Shown piece after piece: positions 8,001-12,822 of a stretch of 13,404 nt of DNA; position 1 is the first letter of the stretch, and each line of letters opens with the position of its first letter. Origin of the DNA: an uncultured Desulfobulbaceae bacterium (GTDB lineage Bacteria > Desulfobacterota > Desulfobulbia > Desulfobulbales > Desulfobulbaceae); NCBI GenBank assembly GCA_947260045.1, contig CAMYOP010000040.1, positions 1-13,404 of the forward strand, written 5' to 3'. Under the pieces are notes generated by a model that saw only the letters and a list, made by a program, of their open reading frames with translations, did not search any database and had not been told where the DNA came from. A program made the position numbers and the translations under genes.

Positions 8001-10861
8001 AGCGTGACGGCCTCAAGGCAGCGCTTGCAGCAGTGCATAAAGATCTTGCTGCACAGAAGGAGATTACGAACCAGACGGCTGCAGCCAAAGCAGCGCTTGA
8101 AGCTGAACTGGCAACAGCTCGGGTGCAGGTGGAAGAACTGGGCGAAACACAGCGCCAGCTCATCGCACAGTCTGCCAAAACCCAGAAGAAGCTGCATCAG
8201 GACCTGGCTGCTGAGCAGGAAAAGGTAAAAGCGTTTGCAACAGAGATGCAGGATGCTCAAGAAGGCAAACAGGAGCTAACAGCACAGTTGGCCGGAGTAA
8301 AGGCTGACCTTGAGAAGCTGCAGCAGGAAAGTTCCCAATTCGAAACTGCCGGGAAGGATCTTGAGACACAACTGGCCGCCAAGCTCGCGCAGATAGAGGA
8401 ACTCAACACGAAACAGGGTCAGTTTATTGCCCAGGCCGCAAAGACTAAACTGCAGCTTGAAGGTGAGCTTGCGGCAGAGCAGGATAAGCTGAAGCGTGTC
8501 GGGACTGAGCTGCAGGCTGCCCTGGCAAACGATAAGGCACTGAAGGCGCAACTGCTCACGTTACAGGGTAAAATTACAAAGCAGGAACAGCAAACCGTTC
8601 AGGTTGAAACTGAACGCAAAGCCCTGGAAGCTGAACTCTCCGGAATGCAGGACCAGCTTGACACCCAGAATGATACCCTTACCACTGTGCAGTCCAAGCG
8701 TGACGGTCTCAAGGAAGAGCTTGCAGCAGTGCATAAAAATCTTGCTGCACAGAATGGCATAATTGCCGGCTTGCAAGAAAAACTGAAAATTTTACAAACC
8801 TCCCGGGATAATCTCAAGGAAGAGCTTGCCGGAGTGAAAAATGAATTGGCACTAACCGGCAAGCAGATGGACGATCTTGGCGAGACCCAAGGTCAGTTAC
8901 TGGCAAAGGCAGAAGAGACCCGGAAGAAGCTGCAGCAGGACCTGGCTGCTGAGCAGGAAAAAGCCAAAGCTTTTGAAGCTCAATTGCTGGCAGGGCAAAA
9001 AAACCAAGATGAACTCATGCTCCGGTTAGCCGATGCCAACGCTATTTTAGAAAAAAAATTGCATGAAACCAAGCAATTAGAAACGACAAATGACAAACTG
9101 AAAACCGAACTTACAATAAAGCAAATCAAGGTTGAAGGCCTGGAAGAAAACCTGAATAAAATGCAGGTTTCCGAGGCTGACCTCCAGGCACAATTTGAAG
9201 AGGTGCAGAAAAAATTTGCTGCTCAGCAAAAGGCAGCCGGTCAGTCAGTTTCCTCCAATATAGTTCTTGAAACAGAGCTGGCAGCAACCCTAAAACAGAT
9301 GGAAGAACTTCGCAACAGCAAGCTCAAGGTCATCGATCAGGCAGCAAAAAAACAAAAGCTTATGGAGCAGGACCTGCTGGCTGAACGAGCAAAGCTCAAA
9401 GTTATGCAGCAAAAACTTCTGGAATCTCAGGTCAGTGAACAGCGATTGACATCGCAATTAACCGCGCTCAATGACGCATTTGATAAACAAAAACTGGAAA
9501 GTGGCAAAAATGATACAACCTTAAACAATCTTGAAACTGAACGGACGGTACTTAAAACTCTGATTGCAGAACTGGAAAAAAAGCTGGACTCAACTCTGCA
9601 TAACCGCAATAGCCTTTTGGCTGAGCTTGTTGCTTTACAAAAGGATGTTGCAGCAAAAACTGGAACTGTTTCTCACGCCGCTTCTGCGCAAAAAAAGGCA
9701 GAGGAAAATCTCACCCGTGCGCTTAGCCAGGTTGAAGAATTGAATAATAAACAGCAAGAAATATTGGCCCAGGCAGCCAAGGCTGAAAAACAACTGCAGA
9801 AGTCACGGACCGACAACGAAAAACTCACCTCACAGTTGGCTCAGGTGAGCGGGGAACTGGAAAAGCAACGGCAGGGAAGTGGTCTTACCGAGGAAATCCG
9901 CAAGTCCCTGGATGCTGAAGTTGCAGAACTGAAAAGCAGGCTTGGCGCACAGGAAAAAATGCTAACCGGGATACAATCCCAAGGAACCGTCCAGCTTTCG
10001 GAGTTGGCTGCATTACAAAAAGAATTAACCAGACAGCAGGAGACGAACAGACAATCGGTAACACGTAACCGCGAACTTGAGGCTGAACTTGCTGCCGGCC
10101 GCACTCAGATAACAAGACTGCAGACTGCCCTGGCAGATGCCGGGAGTTCAAGGAAAGACCGGGGAGAAGAGCTTGCCACGGTCCACAAAGAGCTGGAGAT
10201 ACAACGCCAGGCTGCTGACCAGGCGGGGACGATGAACAGAAAACTGACTGCGGATAATACAGCTGCTCGCAACCGGATACTGGCCCTTGAAACAGCCCTT
10301 AAGACTGCTTCGGTTCCAGTAAAAGAACCGGAAATTATTGTTGCAAAGGCAGAACCGCCCAAGAGAATATCTCAAGCTGAAACTGAAATTTCCTCAAATT
10401 CAAGTAAAACTTTAAAGGAGACCACCGCACAAACAGAGAAAAAGAAAAAAGCAGCATCTTCTCCCGGGCCTGTGGAGAAAACGCTAAACCCGAGTGCTCC
10501 TCCAAAAGAATTACCTGATCTTAACGCTGTGAATGCATTTCTGAAATCATGGTCCGGAGCCTGGGAACAAAAAAACGTCGAGGCCTATCTATCGCATTAT
10601 TCCAAAGATTTCAGCACGCCTGGCGGCATTAGCATGAAAGCCTGGAAAAAACAACGTTATCAGCGCCTTGGCAAGCCCAAATTTATTAAAATTACCATAC
10701 GTGACATTAAGAAAAAGAAGAAAAATGACACCCAAGCCCAGGTCACCTTTATCCAAAAATTCCAATCCAACACCTATGGCGACCAGGTCGTTAAAACCCT
10801 CGACCTGACATGGGAAAATAGCGGCTGGGCGATTTTAAAAGAAACGAGTAAACCGCTGTAG
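2087..10861 (+). CDS. Giant secreted serine hydrolase - SH3b - coiled-coil protein with NTF2-like C-terminus
   Basis: A 2,924-residue frame without interruption. Reading from the ATG at 2126 (residue 14) gives a classic Sec signal peptide, MKSAWAKPLLLGIC and on, with likely cleavage after A44; no start has a strong ribosome binding site, so 2087 and 2126 both remain possible. Residues about 63-370 form a serine beta-lactamase/esterase (PF00144) domain closest to the NylB type: S118-A-T-K121, Y210-S-T-G-D214 and G330-Y-G-G-Q334-Y-I-Y. Residues 412-470 are an SH3b domain (NLNLRQGPS to GWVASEYV), often wall-binding. Residues 508-2743 contain no proline or cysteine and read as heptad coiled coil. 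Residues 2744-2808 are a proline/lysine-rich linker. Residues 2809-2924 (AFLKSWSGAWEQKNVEAYL, then GISMKAWKKQR) look like the NTF2-like domain found on Cds6-type L,D-transpeptidases. The role is unknown; I infer envelope or cell-surface ester, amide or peptide hydrolysis at the end of a long rod. The mature protein has no cysteine. Confidence 0.9.
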   Translation: MAWMYKKMRSDGRMKSAWAKPLLLGICLISVSLLTFCWSSGSSAQNAQSKTKISSLALKRLAASPSLLGFSTVQFETTVGNIGQMNGIYSVIVVRNNYMVLERYFREGYRDKPHNLKSATKSVLSALTGIAIDKGYLRLDQPISDFLPQVKSQKDPRKADITVLHLLTMTSGLEPTSYQAYNSWVTNKTDWVQTILNRPLVADPGTKHQYSTGDTHILSAVLTGATRMSTREFAEKNLFGPLDINVKGWEIDPQGINQGGNNLSLIPLDMTLFGQLYLDKGMYRNRQVIPKWWVDASTRPNYMGEHEVYGYYGYLWYSRPRGYDAFVAVGYGGQYIYVSPEYNTVIVITSTLESKGKAWERELFDYIQNGILGSIEPEKQQLLQVEYDPKTSPGFLQTTPIASQDVSGAKRIGLAIANLNLRQGPSPTNPVITLLSPGTVLEIQEQKNSWLRVQALNLSGWVASEYVRIINPKMISFARHEPEAAGVVKHTKTQEIPGPVAAITRTPQQDQVLKNSQKLVSQLQKNLEASEQVKKQLQGDIAGIQKKLAGQEQNSTRLEAERTAMEKELAELYIQIDTQRNKLLTARTNWDSLQADLVQLQKELTEQQKVSAASAAAKAELESRLTASLNRIKELEETQGRITQQEAKTLTKLKQELTLERTQLKKMEQALLEARAGSKDIAVKLAGVNKELTSERLAVAQSEDARRMLELDLAGLKNQLDTQTGTLTTAQAKRNSLLEELTALKQKVSDQQEKISKAESLEKNLAAELTAAREQVTKLEKIQTSALAQAADDSQQLEKQLAAELNQVATLKKQVQETKAKAEEAAAKFIRASADLINLQKSNALQKGARNTLQSELAGMQKEIAALQERIKQTESAKNALEIELAAARTQIENLGKTESEIVKKAALNRQQLEEELAAERSRIAETKKQLMESRAINKEIAAELSKLEEERKSQRQANGLAEAARNSLTDELAGMQDQLDTQTGTLTTIQSKRDALKAGLALLHQELAAQEEIILQAAADKKELEKKLAASQAQIEELHKTQETTLAQDAKAKKQVEAKLAAESTQRLEVEKQLQDTEAKRQDASAELERANKRIEAQKYAVAELKATLDKSALKLAWLQKDLDAKQEVVTHSESARKKLEAELTAAKSQMETLTKKEQQLSEVLVSKHQLEQKLVAEQKQLVETRNKLQELETNHREVTTKLAKVNEELEKQILAASQSDAVRKTVEAELSGMQGQLDAQTNTLTTIQSKRNTLTVELELLQKDFAAQQKISKQTAADKAALETELTTIRAQMAELGDAKRQSLEKSAKNLKQLESDLAAERQQLNTVKLQLQEADTERQTLKSQLSQLSTELEKQKLALGKAETARKAQEADVLQYQNKIAALTEDLKTERASAATFQIDLGALQKETAALQEVASHSAAARKKLETLLATARSEINTERESWLTIKTQAEKSKTALEKDLAAERENLKNISTQLQTAQKNEEKLTTQLAGINGALEKQQQESAQFETVNKKLQTELAAQQSKAASLEQNLQKVVADRNSLKTEIGTLQKEMAASQESADRTAAAKKDLETQLTAKLSQIEELNTKQAQIIDQAAKTKLQLEGELAAEQDKLKRVGTELQAALASDKGLKAQLLTLQGEITKQEQKTAQVETERKALEAELSGMQDQLDTQNDTLATVQSKRNGLKVELAAAHKDLATQKEITNQTAAAKAALEAELATARVQMEELGETQRQLIAQSVKTQKKLQQDLAAEQEKIKAVELQLQAAQEGKQELTTQLAGVNGALEKQLQESAQFETANKKLQKKLAEQQTKITGQEQNLQKVEADRNSLKTEIGSLQKELAASQESADRTAAARKDLETQLAANLSQIEEINTKQGQIIAQAAKTELQLEGELAAEQEKLKRVGTQLQAALASDKGLKAQLLTLQGEITKQEQKTAQVETARKSLEAELSGMQDQLDTQNDTLATVQSKRDGLKAALAAVHKDLAAQKEITNQTAAAKAALEAELATARVQVEELGETQRQLIAQSAKTQKKLHQDLAAEQEKVKAFATEMQDAQEGKQELTAQLAGVKADLEKLQQESSQFETAGKDLETQLAAKLAQIEELNTKQGQFIAQAAKTKLQLEGELAAEQDKLKRVGTELQAALANDKALKAQLLTLQGKITKQEQQTVQVETERKALEAELSGMQDQLDTQNDTLTTVQSKRDGLKEELAAVHKNLAAQNGIIAGLQEKLKILQTSRDNLKEELAGVKNELALTGKQMDDLGETQGQLLAKAEETRKKLQQDLAAEQEKAKAFEAQLLAGQKNQDELMLRLADANAILEKKLHETKQLETTNDKLKTELTIKQIKVEGLEENLNKMQVSEADLQAQFEEVQKKFAAQQKAAGQSVSSNIVLETELAATLKQMEELRNSKLKVIDQAAKKQKLMEQDLLAERAKLKVMQQKLLESQVSEQRLTSQLTALNDAFDKQKLESGKNDTTLNNLETERTVLKTLIAELEKKLDSTLHNRNSLLAELVALQKDVAAKTGTVSHAASAQKKAEENLTRALSQVEELNNKQQEILAQAAKAEKQLQKSRTDNEKLTSQLAQVSGELEKQRQGSGLTEEIRKSLDAEVAELKSRLGAQEKMLTGIQSQGTVQLSELAALQKELTRQQETNRQSVTRNRELEAELAAGRTQITRLQTALADAGSSRKDRGEELATVHKELEIQRQAADQAGTMNRKLTADNTAARNRILALETALKTASVPVKEPEIIVAKAEPPKRISQAETEISSNSSKTLKETTAQTEKKKKAASSPGPVEKTLNPSAPPKELPDLNAVNAFLKSWSGAWEQKNVEAYLSHYSKDFSTPGGISMKAWKKQRYQRLGKPKFIKITIRDIKKKKKNDTQAQVTFIQKFQSNTYGDQVVKTLDLTWENSGWAILKETSKPL
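4241..8668 (+). repeat. Long-range repeat of the coiled coil, marked six times by QLD(T/A)Q
   Basis: The segment E-L-(A/S)-G-M-Q-x-Q-L-D-T-Q-x-x-T-L-T-T-x-Q followed by SKR recurs, with QLDTQ coded from 4241, 5021, 5798, 7094, 7958 and 8654. The intervals are 260, 259, 432, 288 and 232 residues. Between markers the same order of sub-motifs returns (a LEAELA-type block, a QLxxELAAE block, then an LxxELEKQ block), showing the coil grew by duplication of units of about 260-290 residues. The early copies have drifted strongly; the last three are nearly identical in DNA. Confidence 0.8.
6551..8974 (+). repeat. Three recent tandem copies of an 864-base coiled-coil unit
   Basis: Unit 1 is 6551-7414, unit 2 is 7415-8278 (exactly 864 bases, 288 codons apart), and unit 3 runs from 8279 to about 8974. 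Landmarks confirm the register: TCAACACGAAACAGG-type sequence at 6842, 7706 and 8402, and QLDTQ at 7094, 7958 and 8654. Units 1 and 2 share long exact DNA runs, for example around 7000-7060 and 7864-7924. Unit 3 lacks 56 codons present in units 1 and 2 (after about 8346) and gains 14 codons between its QLDTQ marker and its KKLQQDLAAEQEK block (91 versus 77 codons). The downstream part of unit 3 (about 8745-8920) has diverged. Confidence 0.85.
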
Positions 10862-11138
10862 GAGACTTCCCCGCCAGAAAACTAAAAGTAAAGGATTTCT
10901 TTACGCTAATGCAGGTCCTGGTACTGGGACACGTAACACCATCGATACGAAACGAAACCCAACATTTCTATTTGAATCGCTTGCCTGATAGGGTAAAGTA
11001 TTATCTATACAGAGCAGAAGACTGAATAGCTTTATGAAGTTATCAATCTGGAGGATATTAAAGCAGCCCCTTGATATGTAAATTTGATTTTGAAGACGTG
11101 ATCCCGACTTTTGCTGATTTTTTTCAGAATAAAATATC
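10862..11138. other. Intergenic region before the peroxidase gene
   Basis: No coding frame. A small AT-rich hairpin, gtaaag (10888-10893) with ctttac (10899-10904), lies 26 bases after the giant gene's stop but has no T-run. TTGCCT at 10981-10986 with a 17-base spacer to TCTATA at 11004-11009 is a weak promoter candidate for the peroxidase; nothing stronger is visible. Confidence 0.4.
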
Positions 11139-11152
11139 GGAGGAAGGATTGT

Positions 11153-12442
11153 ATGAAAATCAATAAAACTGTTTATCTTCCCTTTTTTATCATCTCCATT
11201 ATACTAGCTTATAGCCAAACCGCAGGGGCACTCCATATCCTGACACCGGTTGAACAGCTCGGGAAGTCCATTTTCTTTGACAAGAATTTATCGATTAACA
11301 AAAACCAGGCCTGCGCAAGCTGCCATGATCCTGCCACAGGCTGGACCGGACCCGATGCCGAGATCAATGCACATGGAGCTGTTTACCAGGGCTCTGTAAG
11401 CACCCGTTTTGGAGAGCGCAAGCCTCCGAGTGCTGCCTACGCTGCTGCAAGTCCTATCATGTACTATGAGCGGAAAGATGAATTGTTCATAGGCGGCAGT
11501 TTCTGGGATGGGCGTGCGACAGGTGAAAAGCTGGGAAATGCAGCTGCAGATCAGGCCCAAGACCCGTTCCTCAACCCTGTTGAGCACGGATTCGCTGACC
11601 CGGCCTGCGTTGTCTTCCGTGTTTGCAATGCAGACTATAAATATTCTCTTGAAAAAGTATATCCCGGGGAGTGCGACATTCAATGGCCCCTGGGACTGGA
11701 TGTCAACAAGGCATGTGGTGCTTCGGAAGCCTTAACTCTGCCCGTTAACGTAAGACAGAAGATTAATCAATCTTTCAATGCTATAGCCCTTGCAATTGCC
11801 GCATATGAGGCATCGCCGGAAGTAAATCCCTACTCTTCAAAGTTTGATTATTTTTTAAAAGGGGAAACGGAACTCAGCATAGAAGAGAAAGCCGGATTTG
11901 ATTTGTTTAATGGAAAAGGAAAATGCTCAAAATGCCACATATCCGATGGCAGAAAACCACTTTTTACCGATTTTACCTATGACAATCTCGGCGTCCCGGC
12001 AAATCCTGAAAACCCCGTTTACAAGATAAATGCCGATTATATTGACACCGGGCTTGGCGGTTTTCTCGAAAAGCCTGAAACATCGGGAGAATGGCAGAAG
12101 CTGGCCAAGGGAAATATGGGCAAACATAAAGTTCCTACATTACGAAATATTGACAAACGGACCAGCAGCAAATTTGTCAAAGCCTACATGCATAATGGTT
12201 ACTTTAAAACGCTCAAGGGAGTGGTGCATTTTTATAATACCAGGGACATTAAGCCTGCCTGCCCAGGTTTATATACCGAAGAAAAAGCTCTTGCAGAGAA
12301 TTGTTGGCCCGGACCGGAGGTCAAGGCAAACCTAAACAGTGAAGAACTTGGTGACCTGAAGCTCACCGATAAGGAAGAAGAGCTGATCGTTGCTTTTATG
12401 GAGACACTTTCAGACGGATTCTTCTCAACTGAAAAAAAATAA
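11153..12442 (+). CDS. Secreted di-haem cytochrome c peroxidase / MauG-family protein
   Basis: A 429-residue periplasmic protein of the CCP/MauG family (PF03150 plus cytochrome c fold). Bacterial CCPs reduce hydrogen peroxide with electrons from small cytochromes; MauG-type members instead oxidise a protein or small substrate. The signal peptide MKINKTVYLPFFIISIILAY is followed by a TAGA cleavage site near residue 26. Haem sites are C54-A-S-C57-H58 and C258-S-K-C261-H262. Family landmarks are LGKSIFFDKNLS before haem 1, F117-W-D-G-R-A122 of the active-site loop, and KVPTLRN and Y345-M-H-N-G-Y350 near the end. The start is the ATG at 11153, served by GGAGG at 11139-11143 nine bases upstream; the in-frame TTG at 11111 would overlap it. 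Unusual are six further cysteines, 152, 158, 174 and 188 in an insertion between the haem domains and 370 and 384 near the C-terminus, which could form disulfides. Peroxidase versus MauG-like oxidase is not settled from sequence. Confidence 0.9.
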   Translation: MKINKTVYLPFFIISIILAYSQTAGALHILTPVEQLGKSIFFDKNLSINKNQACASCHDPATGWTGPDAEINAHGAVYQGSVSTRFGERKPPSAAYAAASPIMYYERKDELFIGGSFWDGRATGEKLGNAAADQAQDPFLNPVEHGFADPACVVFRVCNADYKYSLEKVYPGECDIQWPLGLDVNKACGASEALTLPVNVRQKINQSFNAIALAIAAYEASPEVNPYSSKFDYFLKGETELSIEEKAGFDLFNGKGKCSKCHISDGRKPLFTDFTYDNLGVPANPENPVYKINADYIDTGLGGFLEKPETSGEWQKLAKGNMGKHKVPTLRNIDKRTSSKFVKAYMHNGYFKTLKGVVHFYNTRDIKPACPGLYTEEKALAENCWPGPEVKANLNSEELGDLKLTDKEEELIVAFMETLSDGFFSTEKK

Positions 12443-12481
12443 AATTTTTAGTCCGCAGGGACGATTAAATCAATACAAACA

Positions 12482-12637
12482 ATGGTATGGAGTTCTTACT
12501 GTGTCCATCATCAACCGGCAACGATTCGGGGAGAGCTCCAGATAACAGGTGATGGCAAGATATTGACTCAGGAGAAGGAGTTGGTGAGCGAGGATATTTT
12601 GGATATGCCTTCTCTTCAAATGAAAAAAAATTTATAA
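12482..12637 (+). CDS. Doubtful 51-codon open reading frame
   Basis: ATG at 12482 to TAA at 12635-12637, coding for a 51-residue peptide beginning MVWSSYCVHHQ, with a middle TIRGELQITGDGKILTQEKE that has the look of real protein. It is in the same frame as the peroxidase but separated from it by two stop codons (12440 and 12449). No ribosome binding site precedes it and I recognise no family. It may be a short gene, a remnant of a decayed gene, or chance. Confidence 0.2.
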   Translation: MVWSSYCVHHQPATIRGELQITGDGKILTQEKELVSEDILDMPSLQMKKNL

Positions 12638-12727
12638 ATTGAGTAAGGGATAATTATAGAAAGTTTATCTAAAAATCTTTATGGGATCTAATACATCAAT
12701 AAAAACAAAATAGCCTAACAACCTGGC

Positions 12728-12755
12728 CAATCCGACTTTAAGACCGTCGGCATTG
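12728..12755. repeat. Short hairpin with one bulged base
   Basis: ccgac (12732-12736) pairs with gtcgg (12746-12750). With C12751 bulged, caat (12728-12731) pairs with attg (12752-12755), giving nine pairs and a nine-base loop. There is no T-run. Function unknown. Confidence 0.35.
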
Positions 12756-12787
12756 ATAATGCTGCGAGTATAGATGACACTGAAGCA

Positions 12788-12805
12788 TATCTAAGGCCTT
12801 AGATA
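12788..12805. promoter_or_regulatory. Perfect 18-bp palindrome directly upstream of the last gene
   Basis: tatctaaggccttagata is identical to its reverse complement. It ends two bases before the AAAGGA ribosome binding site (12808-12813) of the GTG-started gene at 12823. The position suits an operator for a dimeric regulator or, in RNA, a seven-pair hairpin next to the ribosome binding site. No cognate regulator is visible in the window. Confidence 0.5.
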
Positions 12806-12822
12806 ACAAAGGAATAAAATAA

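Larger units (their letters stand above)
12443..12822. other. 380-base intergenic stretch, mostly non-coding
   Basis: Between the peroxidase and the last gene lie a weak 51-codon frame (12482-12637), an AT-rich block (about 12630-12715), a short imperfect hairpin (12728-12755) and an 18-bp perfect palindrome (12788-12805). No strong intrinsic terminator for the peroxidase is visible: gtcc/ggac at 12451-12462 is only a four-pair stem. Confidence 0.55.

Noticed and set aside
3608..10315. Similarity of the coil to SMC, myosin or Rad50-like proteins
   Set aside because: Any such resemblance would be compositional heptad similarity; there are no Walker A/B, ABC signature or hinge motifs, and the protein carries an export signal.
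3880..10375. Many minus-strand frames of 60-160 codons opposite the coiled coil
   Set aside because: They are shadows of the repetitive, Gln/Lys/Glu/Ala-biased coding strand; their Ser/Cys/Phe/Leu-rich products repeat with the coil units.
10888..10904. Intrinsic terminator after the giant gene
   Set aside because: The gtaaag/ctttac stem has only six mostly A-T pairs and no T-run, too weak to call.
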